In this document: in pieces, positions 33,202-41,523 of the stretch
Position numbering within the stretch: the stretch's first letter is position 1
Layout: every line of letters begins with the position of its first letter
From: Pseudobdellovibrionaceae bacterium
GTDB lineage: Bacteria; Bdellovibrionota; Bdellovibrionia; Bdellovibrionales; Bdellovibrionaceae
Direction: 5' to 3'
NCBI GenBank assembly: GCA_013359135.1
Contig: JABWCN010000036.1
Coordinates: 1 to 42,988, forward strand
Length of the DNA stretch: 42,988 nucleotides
Position numbers and translations under genes: made by a program
The notes under the pieces: model-generated
What the model saw: only the letters and a program-made list of their open reading frames with translations
Database searches by the model: none
Told to the model about the DNA's origin: nothing

Positions 33202-34572
33202 TTATCCCTTAAGTCCAGCGCCAATTCCTTGGACCGCAGCTCCCTGACTTTGAATTGCTGACATTTTTGACTCTAGATCAGCAAATTTTTTTCTTAAAGA
33301 ATCTTCTTTTTTTTCTAATTGTCGCTCTTTTTGTTCAATTTGAGTGTTATATCTATTTATTTTTTCTTGAATTCCTTTTTTTCTATTAGCAAGAACACCA
33401 AACGAAGGGTTTTGCATATTTGAAAGTTCTCTTTTAAGATTATTGACAAAACCAGTAGTTAAGCCATCTCCTTTAAAAAACTCTGCAACTGAAGCGGGAT
33501 TTGAATTTAAGACTTTATTAAACTTCTCCTGATTGAAGTTTAAAGTTCCGTTTCTATTAAATTCGATACCTAATTGATTCATTGTCTGGATGTCAGAGTT
33601 AATGCCAAATTGAGGAGCCATAATTATTCGACGTAAGACATTCTCTACTTGTCTAGTTAGCGAATCACCCCCTAATGGTCCCAATGATTCTTTACCGCTA
33701 GCTCCTTTTTGTAACTTTTGTTGATTCTGTAAAAATGAAAGTGCACCATTATAAGCATCTACAAAAGCTTTTATTTTACCACTGATTGCTTCCATATTTT
33801 CTTTTACAAAAACTCGTATCTCTCTTCCTGGAGATGCTTGTTTCAAATTTAAAGTAACTCCTGGAATCAAATCATTGACCACATTATCGGGAACCTCAAC
33901 TTCAAAGCCATCCATTTTTAACTTCGCGTTTTGAGCAGGACGAGCTTCATCAAAAAACATGTCCTGATCTCCATCTAGCATGTAGATTGTAGGGAATTTA
34001 ATTTGTTTATCATCACCGGTTTTTAAGCCAGACACTATTAGTCTAAAAGGATTCTCTCGATCTTTTTTGTCTTCTATAACGGTTGCTCGCATACCAATAT
34101 TTGCTGAATTAATTTGAGCAGCAACACCACTCAGTGTAGAGTTTTCTCCTTTGATATAAACTTCTTTTAGTCCTTGAGAAGTTTCAAATTTTATATAGCC
34201 AACACCCATCTGAGTTTTATCTTTATCTGGAAACCCATTGGAAATAGCTCCCGGTTTTTGAGCCAACTGCATGACTTCAATAGAGTACTCACCATTCACC
34301 ACAGCACCAGGGTCAACTACCCCATCAATGGTGTTTGGATCACCAGAGATTAACTTCGTATCTATAAAACCTTTCGTATTTGTCAGTTCGCCAAGATTCT
34401 TAGTTATCTCGCTGACCTTTGTTTCTAGATCAGTAACTATTTTTAGAACATCTTCTTGTTTATTTTTTTTAGTTTCAATTTGCTTTAATGGAACGCGCTC
34501 AGCCTCAACCAACTGGTCGACGATATTTGGCGGTAATCCTGAGGCCATGCCGGTCATCCTAATCGCTGGCAA
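33202..34572 (-). CDS. fliD: FliD, flagellar filament cap
   Basis: 456 residues, normal length. The start is a TTG at 34572 with AAGGA 6 nt upstream; the in-frame ATG five codons later has no spacing for a ribosome-binding site. The N-terminus (MTGMASGLPPNIVDQLVEAE) matches the FliD D0 region. The C-terminus ends in a long coiled coil (RYNTQIEQKERQLEKKEDSL). It caps the filament and folds incoming flagellin. It is the first gene of a long minus-strand run, opposite lysC. Confidence 0.95.
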   Translation of the reverse strand: MPAIRMTGMASGLPPNIVDQLVEAERVPLKQIETKKNKQEDVLKIVTDLETKVSEITKNLGELTNTKGFIDTKLISGDPNTIDGVVDPGAVVNGEYSIEVMQLAQKPGAISNGFPDKDKTQMGVGYIKFETSQGLKEVYIKGENSTLSGVAAQINSANIGMRATVIEDKKDRENPFRLIVSGLKTGDDKQIKFPTIYMLDGDQDMFFDEARPAQNAKLKMDGFEVEVPDNVVNDLIPGVTLNLKQASPGREIRVFVKENMEAISGKIKAFVDAYNGALSFLQNQQKLQKGASGKESLGPLGGDSLTRQVENVLRRIIMAPQFGINSDIQTMNQLGIEFNRNGTLNFNQEKFNKVLNSNPASVAEFFKGDGLTTGFVNNLKRELSNMQNPSFGVLANRKKGIQEKINRYNTQIEQKERQLEKKEDSLRKKFADLESKMSAIQSQGAAVQGIGAGLKG

Positions 34573-34611
34573 TACTCTTCCTTTACTAGATAAATCCTTT
34601 TATCTTTATTA

Positions 34612-34620
34612 ATCATAGCA
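34612..34620 (-). promoter_or_regulatory. Extended -10 promoter for fliD
   Basis: On the minus strand TGCTATGAT gives TG-N-TATGAT (five of six to TATAAT), about 40 nt upstream of the fliD start. The -35 region is not recognisable. No sigma-28 motif is seen in this gap. Confidence 0.4.
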
Positions 34621-34650
34621 GAATTTTTTCATTAACCACAGGTCAATAAT

Positions 34651-34678
34651 TTGACTTTTAAAATTTGGGCTTTATTCT
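34651..34678 (+). promoter_or_regulatory. Sigma-70 promoter for lysC
   Basis: TTGACT (34651-34656), a 16-nt spacer and TATTCT (34673-34678). The ATG begins only 8 nt after the -10 element, so the predicted start site falls at or within about 2 nt of the start codon. Confidence 0.5.
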
Positions 34679-34686
34679 AGATAACT

Positions 34687-35937
34687 ATGTCTATCATTGT
34701 AAAAAAATTTGGTGGAGCCACAGTCTCTACCCCTGAAAAAATTAAGGAAATTGCCTTAAAAATGAAGATGGAAATGAGTCCAAATGACCATTTAGTCATT
34801 GTTGTTTCCGCTATGGGGAAAACCACCAACAATTTGATTGAGCTAGCCCATCAAGTGTCTAGTCATCCCTCTCGAAGAGAAATGGATATGCTTCTGTCGG
34901 TAGGGGAAAGAATTTCCATGTCTCTTTTGTCTATGGCACTCCTTGATCTTGGCCTAGAAGCCATCAGTTTTACAGGAAGCCAAGCCGGAATTTTGACGAC
35001 AGAATCCCACGAAAATGCTTTTGTTGTTAATATCAAACCACAGCGACTACAGGAAGAACTTAAAAAAAATAAAATTATTATCCTAGCTGGATTCCAAGGA
35101 GTCAGTGAGCAAAAAAAAGAAATTACAACACTCGGTCGTGGTGGCAGTGATACATCTGCTGTTGCGATGTCAGCAGCTTTAAATGCCAAACACTGTGAGA
35201 TTCTAAAAGATGTTCCTTCTATTTTTTCAGCAGATCCAAATCTAATTCCCGAATCAAAACCAATTTCGACTCTTTACTATGAGCCACTAATGGAAATGAC
35301 ATTTTGGGGAGCTAAGGTTTTACACTATCGCTCGGTAGAATTAGCTGCTGTTAAAAAAGTTAAAGTTTATATTGGACCATCAAGAGCACAAAATCAAATA
35401 AAAGGCACTTGGGTTACTCAGTTTGCCTCAAAGGAAATGGAAATGACATTTACCAAGAACACTAAAATCGAAAAGTCTGACAACAATAGCAACTCTTTTG
35501 AAAGATCGGCCTTACTGTCTATTAATGTTCATAAAAAAGTGTTACAAATCAAAATTAAAAGTAAAACAATACAAGAAGCTCTTTCAATTTTAAAAAAAGA
35601 ATTTGTCGATAAAGAAATCATATTTCCACAGATGCTTCACATAGATAATTCTGAAGATAAGGAACAAGTGACACTTATCCTTACAGCTCCTAATGAGGTT
35701 GTTGAACAAATATTAAATACTTCGTTTTCTTTTTATGTCGATGGAAATATATTTGCTACCATAACCATTACAGGTACAGGATTTTTAGAGTTTGAAATTC
35801 AAGATAAAATTCTAAATTCCTTAAAATCTTCTGATGTTGAACTATTCAAAGTATTTTACAGTGCTTTTAGTATTACACTGCTAATAGATAGTAAATGTGC
35901 AGACCAATCAGTCAAAATTTTGCATACTTTAATATAG
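34687..35937 (+). CDS. lysC: Aspartate kinase
   Basis: 416 residues. The kinase domain carries KFGGATVS (7-14; consensus KFGGTSV), VIVVSAMGKTTNNLIEL and TTLGRGGSDTSAVAMSAAL. The C-terminal 140 residues are the tandem ACT regulatory domain, which is more divergent than the kinase domain. It makes aspartyl phosphate for lysine, methionine and threonine synthesis. No Shine-Dalgarno sequence precedes the ATG, consistent with leaderless translation. It is flanked by flagellar and exported-protein genes on the other strand. Confidence 0.93.
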   Translation: MSIIVKKFGGATVSTPEKIKEIALKMKMEMSPNDHLVIVVSAMGKTTNNLIELAHQVSSHPSRREMDMLLSVGERISMSLLSMALLDLGLEAISFTGSQAGILTTESHENAFVVNIKPQRLQEELKKNKIIILAGFQGVSEQKKEITTLGRGGSDTSAVAMSAALNAKHCEILKDVPSIFSADPNLIPESKPISTLYYEPLMEMTFWGAKVLHYRSVELAAVKKVKVYIGPSRAQNQIKGTWVTQFASKEMEMTFTKNTKIEKSDNNSNSFERSALLSINVHKKVLQIKIKSKTIQEALSILKKEFVDKEIIFPQMLHIDNSEDKEQVTLILTAPNEVVEQILNTSFSFYVDGNIFATITITGTGFLEFEIQDKILNSLKSSDVELFKVFYSAFSITLLIDSKCADQSVKILHTLI

Positions 35938-36001
35938 TGTAAACCAAAAATGAATAGCAAAATAAGACAATAAAAAAACAATCAGTTTACAACAATATTT
36001 T

Positions 36002-37822
36002 TTAAAAAGGTTCATAAGCCCTGAATCTATTTTGTTTAGGATCGCCAAAGTCAATAATTTCTAAAGACTTTCTTGTCGCATTCACTGACTTTTGAGCTAA
36101 GATATCACCTAAATCTACCAACTGAGCTGGTAAAAGACTAATACTCCAATTCAATTTTACTGGAATCAATATTCCTTTTTTTTCATAGAAAAAATCGTTT
36201 AAATATTTTAAAGTGTACTTATCCCACGTTAGAAAAGAAAAAATGTTTTTTTCATTTTGATTAAACTTATTTAGTGTTTTTCTAATTTGTTGTATGGCAA
36301 ATTGTCCAGGATCATCAGACTCTAGATCTTTTTTTAATGTAAAATGTACAGATTTATATTGAATTTGTTTTTCTGACAGCAAATCTTCATCACAAGCTTT
36401 CAAATAAATAACTTGTAAATAAGATGTCATAGACGAGTAGGGAAATCCTCCAATAAAAATAGCACTAAAATCTGTATACTTGCTATCAGAAAGATCTTGT
36501 AAAACAAACTTTTTGTATTGATCCATAATAGGGTCATAAATTTTTCTGACACGAAGATCTGAAGAAGCAAGACGTCCAGACAACTCATTTAGTAGCTGAG
36601 GTTCTCGAATACTTGGATTCATAGCTGCCCAACGTTGGTCAACTACAGCTATTACATATTTCTTAATAAAAGGCTCTTCCTGCAAAACCAAATGTTGATA
36701 TGCTTTTGAATTTAATATCACTCGCGCAGTCTCTTCTGTCATAAAAACAACTGCTCTTAGTTCGGAAAAATCAACTTTTGAGTTAGTCTGTAAATCTTCT
36801 TTCAAAATCTGGTATCTAGGATAAGTTTTAGCCAAGCTAATTGTAAAAAATCCAGGTAGTGGTTTTTCAAATAAAACTTGCTGCAAAGAATTTGTCATTT
36901 TCAGACCCAAATCATTAGGTAGAGAAGTGGTTCCCCATCTTCTGAAAAAATCTGCATAGGTAGAAATTTTTTTCTTAATTTCAGTTTCAATAACTTTTTT
37001 CATTTGATCCTCTAGCATCTCCATGATTTTTTTCATGATTCTAGATAGATCCTTATAACTTCTTGGATTATGTACTTGCTCAAAACTCAAAGCTCTAGGA
37101 ATATCGTATACATATCTCAAACTTGAAAAGAATTCTAATGCATTTTCATCCTGAGAGGCTATTTTTCGTAAGCTTATAAACTCAGGTAAATTTTTTACCT
37201 CTACTTGCAGTTTATTAAAATCTATATTCCTAACAAATAAAAGCATTCTGCCAAAGTCTGAAAGAACCACATTTCCGTCCATTTGATGTATCCATAACTT
37301 ATTTGGACGAGATTCTAATAAAGGAATCAATTCTGTAATAGGTTTACTACCCTTCAAAGCTAATGATTTAATCTGTTCTCCTGCCACTCTTACAAATGTA
37401 GAAATATTTTCACTAGGAGTAAAATCTGTAGCTCTAGATACAAATTGAATTAAAATTTGTAACTTACTGAGTTCATCTATTGATAGTAAATTATCTTTCC
37501 ATTTCAATGCTCTAATGGAAGGATTATTTAGAGCTGCATCCAAAAGCATAGCCACACCAGAACCAGAGCTTCCTCCAGCAAAAGATGAAATCATCACTTT
37601 AACATCAACATTTTTATTATTTTCAATTTTTTTTGCTTCTTCTAGAGTGGCTTTTAGAGACTCTGCTAACCATGCTATGGTTGCAGCCCAATTATAGCCA
37701 TTGCCTTGTGCTGTTGCAGAATAAAGAATGACAACCTCTTCTTTGCTATGGACTTTACAGCAAGAAAAAAAAATACCAACTAAAACATTAGTAAATATTA
37801 AAATTTTAAAAGTAGATTTCAT
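36002..37822 (-). CDS. Exported protein with patatin-like nucleophile elbow, unknown function
   Basis: 606 residues from the ATG at 37822 (MKSTFKILIF), which has AAAGG upstream and starts a signal peptide ending near FFSC (possible lipobox, Cys21). An ATG at 37876 would bury the signal peptide behind 18 residues. After the signal comes a beta strand and glycine turn, then SSFAGGSSGSGVAMLLDAAL. GGSSG fits G-x-S-x-G (Ser85) as in patatin-like lipases, where a DG motif supplies the Asp; MDGNVV is a candidate. The rest is not recognised. A lipase role is possible but unproven; no classic oxyanion-hole motif is obvious. Confidence 0.6.
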   Translation of the reverse strand: MKSTFKILIFTNVLVGIFFSCCKVHSKEEVVILYSATAQGNGYNWAATIAWLAESLKATLEEAKKIENNKNVDVKVMISSFAGGSSGSGVAMLLDAALNNPSIRALKWKDNLLSIDELSKLQILIQFVSRATDFTPSENISTFVRVAGEQIKSLALKGSKPITELIPLLESRPNKLWIHQMDGNVVLSDFGRMLLFVRNIDFNKLQVEVKNLPEFISLRKIASQDENALEFFSSLRYVYDIPRALSFEQVHNPRSYKDLSRIMKKIMEMLEDQMKKVIETEIKKKISTYADFFRRWGTTSLPNDLGLKMTNSLQQVLFEKPLPGFFTISLAKTYPRYQILKEDLQTNSKVDFSELRAVVFMTEETARVILNSKAYQHLVLQEEPFIKKYVIAVVDQRWAAMNPSIREPQLLNELSGRLASSDLRVRKIYDPIMDQYKKFVLQDLSDSKYTDFSAIFIGGFPYSSMTSYLQVIYLKACDEDLLSEKQIQYKSVHFTLKKDLESDDPGQFAIQQIRKTLNKFNQNEKNIFSFLTWDKYTLKYLNDFFYEKKGILIPVKLNWSISLLPAQLVDLGDILAQKSVNATRKSLEIIDFGDPKQNRFRAYEPF

Positions 37823-37887
37823 GGAGCTAAAACCTTTATTCAAAACAACTGGGCCACTTATAACACTGTTAAACATGTAAATGCTAT

Positions 37888-37932
37888 TGAAAAATAGCAG
37901 AAGACATACCCTATCAATAAGATATCTTCTGC
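37888..37932 (-). terminator. Intrinsic terminator of the Cys/Gly-rich protein gene
   Basis: On the minus strand GCAGAAGATA pairs with a TCTTCTGC-containing arm (37925-37932 and 37897-37904, extended with one bulge). It is followed directly by TATTTTTC. It lies about 40 nt after the stop at 37974. Confidence 0.65.
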
Positions 37933-37973
37933 CAAAGGTTCACCTCGGATAAGTCGTCTGAACAGACTTCTAA

Positions 37974-39815
37974 TTACTTTTTAATATTATAGTCTTCAGG
38001 AAGTAATGTAGACTTTTTTCCTTCATAACGCATTTTTACAATTTTGAAAATATTTTCGGATGACATATTGATGTATTCAGCTTTTCCTCCAAGTCCCGTA
38101 ATATATTTTCTTGGATCAAATTTAGCTATATCACGCCTTCCTGTTGTTGGTGGCAAAGCTCCGTTGGTTCCGCCGCCACTTGAAGTTTTGCCAAAATAAC
38201 CTGCTCCAAAACTTCCTCCTTGAGTTCCTCCATAGCTTCCTGAGTTCACTTTTAATGGATCTTTCCCTGCTCCTGCGCCATGAGACGCAGCTGAACCTTG
38301 TGATCCTCCTGCATTATTACCATTAGCGCCTTTTCCTGCAGAACTGGCATCACCTTGTTTTCCACCAATACCTTGCCCATCTCCACCTCCTCCACCAATA
38401 CCAAGTCCTTGTGAAGCATAGCCTCCATTTCCATTAGAATCAGTGCCACCAATTACTCCTGGAATACTTCCACCTGATGTTTTAACTCCAGGAATAGATC
38501 CCCCACCCGAGGTACCTGGGGAATTTGATTTATTCATAGCTGTCAAACAAGCCGATCCTGTAGGATCAGCATAGCAACTACAAACCTGATTTTTAGCAGC
38601 ATAGGTGGGATCAGAGCATTTTTGTTTATCAACACAATACTGTGAGGTAGGATTTTTAGTGCAATCATTAACGCTATTGGTTGTTAATGAAGTGTCATCT
38701 TCACACTGCTTTGCCACCTGCTGCTGTGCCACTGCTGCAAGAGCATGCTGAGCTGCTTCTTGGATTTGCTTTTTAAAAGCAATACACTGATCAGTTTTTC
38801 CCTTCAAATCATTGGCATAACTTAACTGTAACTGTGACCTTTCTGGTTCGCTGAAACAATCACTATTCAAAATAGCTTGAGCCTGAGAACAAGTTTTCTC
38901 ACACCCACCTTGGAAAGTAGCACAAACACCTTGAAATGCAGCTAAGGCACCATTTGCTATCTTTGAGATTTCTCCTATTTTTGAACAAGCTAACTTAACA
39001 CTAGCAACACTTCCTGCCCCAACTACTTTTACAGCGTTAGCTGCTTGCTGCATACTTTGGTTTTCTTGATTACAAGCATCTATTGCACTTGTATTTTCTT
39101 GCTGACATTGATTCACTAATTGCTGAAATTGCTGCTTACAAGCTGAATCTTTAGCTCCACTAGACTCAGCCGGAGGACATATAGTTAGCTCTCCTGCCTC
39201 AGGTCCTTTGGCATAAACATTAATATTTTTTTGCTGCTCCGGAGGAAAAGAATTATAAGAACTCTCAGAAATAATAGTACATCCAGCAGGGACACTAGCT
39301 GTTACTTGAGTATCTTCTTTTGATTCTACAGGGGCTTTTGAGCATGATGGATCCTTTGAATCCAGGCATTGGTTTCCAACATTTTCCTGCGCTGGTCCAC
39401 CACCTTCACATTCACCGTTCCATGTACCACCCCTATCTTCACAAGCCTTTTCATCCTCTGACTTAGCATAGGTGCCATCATCTTTTTTTGCCTTCGTATC
39501 TCCCGAACTTTTTTTAGTCGATGGTTTCACAGTTGATTTTCTAACTACGCGTGCTGCGCCAGATGAACTTGAAGATACTCCTGAAGCACCAGACGATAAA
39601 GCATTTGATAGTGTTGAGTTGCGTACACACTGAAAGCCATTTGAAGTAAAACCCGTAGGACAAACAACAGCCTGTGGAGTCTGCGTAACCGCAGTGGGTG
39701 GCTTAGAAACAGATCCATAATTAATTGCAGTTGCAGAACCAGCGTAACCTTTGCTCTGTAGTAAAACTAGTGTTATCAACAAATACAATAAGAATGTGAA
39801 ATTCAATATTTTCAT
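37974..39815 (-). CDS. Large secreted Cys-rich, Gly/Ser-rich protein, unknown function
   Basis: 613 residues from the ATG at 39815; a GTG one codon upstream is less likely. The signal peptide ends near KGYAG-SA. After it come a Cys-containing stretch (VVCPTGFTSNGFQCVRN), a Ser/Lys-rich linker, a Cys- and Gln-rich helical middle, and a Gly/Ser/Asn-rich region (about 435-560) with GGSIPGV repeated twice. The C-terminus is ordinary. Many cysteines suggest disulfides in the periplasm or outside. There is no catalytic motif or anchor; a structural or surface role is a guess. It is monocistronic, with its own terminator. Confidence 0.75.
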   Translation of the reverse strand: MKILNFTFLLYLLITLVLLQSKGYAGSATAINYGSVSKPPTAVTQTPQAVVCPTGFTSNGFQCVRNSTLSNALSSGASGVSSSSSGAARVVRKSTVKPSTKKSSGDTKAKKDDGTYAKSEDEKACEDRGGTWNGECEGGGPAQENVGNQCLDSKDPSCSKAPVESKEDTQVTASVPAGCTIISESSYNSFPPEQQKNINVYAKGPEAGELTICPPAESSGAKDSACKQQFQQLVNQCQQENTSAIDACNQENQSMQQAANAVKVVGAGSVASVKLACSKIGEISKIANGALAAFQGVCATFQGGCEKTCSQAQAILNSDCFSEPERSQLQLSYANDLKGKTDQCIAFKKQIQEAAQHALAAVAQQQVAKQCEDDTSLTTNSVNDCTKNPTSQYCVDKQKCSDPTYAAKNQVCSCYADPTGSACLTAMNKSNSPGTSGGGSIPGVKTSGGSIPGVIGGTDSNGNGGYASQGLGIGGGGGDGQGIGGKQGDASSAGKGANGNNAGGSQGSAASHGAGAGKDPLKVNSGSYGGTQGGSFGAGYFGKTSSGGGTNGALPPTTGRRDIAKFDPRKYITGLGGKAEYINMSSENIFKIVKMRYEGKKSTLLPEDYNIKK

Positions 39816-39818
39816 CAC

Positions 39819-40231
39819 TCCCCCTATATCTTTAATATATCGTAAAAATTAGTTATTTCTAAAATTTTTAAACTGAAAAATTAACTCACTTATAGTTCAG
39901 TTCATACCTAATATAGACAGAAATTACTCTTTGTTTTGGTTAAGGTGTCTCGAATTGGGACAAATATTCTTTAATAACTATACTCTTTGTAATGATAATT
40001 TTAAACTTAGTCCCTTGATCTAGCTGACTAGTAGCTTATATGTTTTTTTCCATAAATTGAAAAGTGGATTCAAAAAAATGTAACAAACTTTATATTCTCT
40101 ACTGATTTACCTACCCTCAAGACCCCAGAGAACTCATTAAAATTCTCTGGGTAGGTTGGTCCGCAGAAAGAAACGGAGGACTCTTTCTGCTAGAACATTA
40201 TATATAAAATTAATTTTTATAAAATTTATTA
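39819..40231. other. 413-bp intergenic region between flagellin and the Cys/Gly-rich gene
   Basis: Very A+T rich. The right part holds two hairpins downstream of flagellin (40124-40190). The left part should contain the promoter of the minus-strand gene starting at 39815, but no convincing -35/-10 pair or sigma-28 motif was found. No coding sequence with a ribosome-binding site is seen. Confidence 0.5.
40124..40190 (-). terminator. Two tandem hairpins downstream of the flagellin gene
   Basis: In flagellin mRNA order, GCAGAAAGA pairs with TCTTTCTGC (40182-40190 with 40163-40171, 9 bp, 10-nt loop). Then CCCAGAGAA pairs with TTCTCTGGG (40143-40151 with 40124-40132, 9 bp, 10-nt loop). Neither is followed by a U-run. 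They may terminate by another route or protect the 3' end. The first loop contains CCUCC in the RNA. Confidence 0.55.
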
Positions 40232-41065
40232 TTAACCAATCAACTTCATAGCCGCAGCAGGAATTTGATTAGCTTGTGCCAATGTAGCTACTGAAGCCTG
40301 CAGAAGGATGTTGTTTCTTGTTAACTCACTACTTGCCTGAGCCACATCTGTATCACGTATACGAGAATTTGCAGCTGATAAGTTCTCATGCATAGTTTGA
40401 GTATTATCAAACGTCGCTTGTAACCTATTTTGAATAGCACCTAAATTCGCTCGAAAACCATTCACTGTAGATTGTGCTTCATCTAATACCGACAATGATT
40501 CCTGTGCGCCTTCTTTCGTTGAAAAATCAAAACCATCTATTCCTAAATTAGATGCTGTTGCATCAGACATACTTGAATCAAACTTAATTCTATCCGCTTC
40601 AGGATTATTATTAATACCTACCTGAAATTCATATACTTTACCATTACCGTTGATTAGCTCTTGATTACCAAATTTAGTTGTTTGAGCAATACGTTGAACC
40701 TCTGACTTTAGCTGTTGTACCTCTTTATCCAAAAGCCCTCTCTCTTTATCAGAGACAGAATCTGATGAAGATTGAATACCCAACTCTCTCATACGAGTTA
40801 AGATATTTGAAATTTCTCCAAGGCCCCCCTCAGCAGTTTGAATGAGCGATATTCCATCATTAGAGTTTCTACCTGCCTGTGCCACACTTCTTAAATTCGA
40901 TTTTAAGTTTTCACTAATGGCTAATCCCGCAGCATCATCAGATGATTTGGTTATTCTTGATCCTGATGCTAATTGTGTAAATGACTTTTGAATCTCTCTT
41001 TGTGATCCAGTCATTGACTTTTGTGCACTCAGTGACGCTACGTTTGTTGAAATTCTCATTCCCAT
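40232..41065 (-). CDS. fliC: Flagellin, flagellar filament subunit
   Basis: 277 residues, a short flagellin made of the D0/D1 core with little variable region. The N-terminus (RISTNVASLSAQKSM; DDAAGLAISENLKSNLRS) and C-terminus (RNNILLQASVATLAQANQIP, ending KLIG) are fully conserved. The ATG at 41065 has AGGAGG 5 nt upstream. It is monocistronic, driven by a sigma-28 promoter about 200 nt upstream, and depends on FliS for export and FliD for assembly. Ser/Thr- and Asn-rich D1 stretches could be glycosylated. Confidence 0.98.
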   Translation of the reverse strand: MGMRISTNVASLSAQKSMTGSQREIQKSFTQLASGSRITKSSDDAAGLAISENLKSNLRSVAQAGRNSNDGISLIQTAEGGLGEISNILTRMRELGIQSSSDSVSDKERGLLDKEVQQLKSEVQRIAQTTKFGNQELINGNGKVYEFQVGINNNPEADRIKFDSSMSDATASNLGIDGFDFSTKEGAQESLSVLDEAQSTVNGFRANLGAIQNRLQATFDNTQTMHENLSAANSRIRDTDVAQASSELTRNNILLQASVATLAQANQIPAAAMKLIG

Positions 41066-41070
41066 GGGGA

Positions 41071-41139
41071 CCTCCTGTTGGTGCTCCTAAAAGGAGCGGT
41101 TAAGGCCTAGGCTTTATAACCTACATAAAGACAAGGCCT
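41071..41139 (-). promoter_or_regulatory. Structured flagellin mRNA leader with two GGA motifs
   Basis: A nested hairpin (AGGCCT at 41103-41108 and 41134-41139; CTTTAT at 41112-41117 with ATAAAG at 41125-41130) is followed by GCUCCU-UUU-AGGAGC (41097-41083) and the Shine-Dalgarno AGGAGG (41076-41071). The GCUCCU arm can pair with AGGAGC or, in five bases, with the Shine-Dalgarno. Both AGGAG copies contain GGA. Confidence 0.5.
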
Positions 41140-41273
41140 GTTATACATGTTGGCAAACTCGACTTAAGTCAGGATCAAAAAACTTCTTCGAATTGATTCC
41201 CGGCAGTCACTCCAGAAACCCTTCTCCATTTTTTGGTTCACTACTTTAGTCAGTGTTAACCCGTGTGATTATT

Positions 41274-41300
41274 CTTTCGGCGAGGTCTTGGAAGGCTTTA
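41274..41300 (-). promoter_or_regulatory. Sigma-28 (FliA) promoter of flagellin
   Basis: On the minus strand TAAA (41300-41297), exactly 15 nt, then GCCGAAAG (41281-41274), against consensus TAAA-N15-GCCGATAA (-10 six of eight). Upstream of a flagellin gene this is the expected class of promoter. The start site is near 41267, giving a leader of about 200 nt. Confidence 0.82.
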
Positions 41301-41338
41301 GTCCTGTTGATTAAAACTAGACTAAAGTCATTGACATT

Positions 41339-41376
41339 CTAGACCATGATCTAGCAAAAACTCGATCATGGTCTAG
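41339..41376. repeat. Perfect 13-bp inverted repeat upstream of the flagellin promoter
   Basis: CTAGACCATGATC (41339-41351) and its exact complement (41364-41376) are separated by 12 nt. It lies 39 bp upstream of the sigma-28 -35 element. Neither strand shows a U-run after the stem, so it may be an operator or a readthrough-limiting stem. Confidence 0.55.
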
Positions 41377-41394
41377 GGAAAAGCAAACAAAAAT

Positions 41395-41447
41395 CCAGTT
41401 TCAACTAGACTTTGATCCTGATTTAAAAAGTTAATTTAAGAAACTGG
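41395..41447 (-). terminator. Weak terminator candidate downstream of the deacetylase
   Basis: On the minus strand CCAGTTTC (41447-41440) pairs with GAAACTGG (41402-41395), followed by ATTTTTGTTTGCTTTT. The 37-nt loop is long for an intrinsic terminator. Confidence 0.3.
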
Positions 41448-41523
41448 AGTACATGTCTTTGGTCAAGTCGAGGGCTTAAGACTTAGAACCTGCTTCAAAT
41501 GATATGCAAGAGTTATATAAATT

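Larger units (their letters stand above)
41066..41523. other. 458-bp region between deacetylase and flagellin
   Basis: Contains, from right to left along the minus strand: an 8-bp inverted repeat with U-rich tail (41395-41447), a perfect 13-bp inverted repeat (41339-41376), the sigma-28 promoter (41274-41300) and the structured flagellin leader. CTTTAGTC or its complement occurs three times (41243-41250, 41296-41303, 41321-41328), the middle copy overlapping the -35 element. No gene is visible. Confidence 0.6.

Noticed and set aside
34271-34612. 113-codon open frame opposite the start of fliD
   Set aside because: It has shadow-type composition, would cover the fliD promoter, and has no recognisable domain.
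35938-35997. TGTAAAC/GTTTACA inverted repeat after lysC with a T-rich tail
   Set aside because: Seven-base stem with a 40-nt loop is too weak to call a terminator.
38144-38452. Short open frames in both directions within the Gly-rich region
   Set aside because: The repetitive GC-richer Gly/Ser codons keep several frames open by chance; the signal-peptide-bearing frame is the real one.
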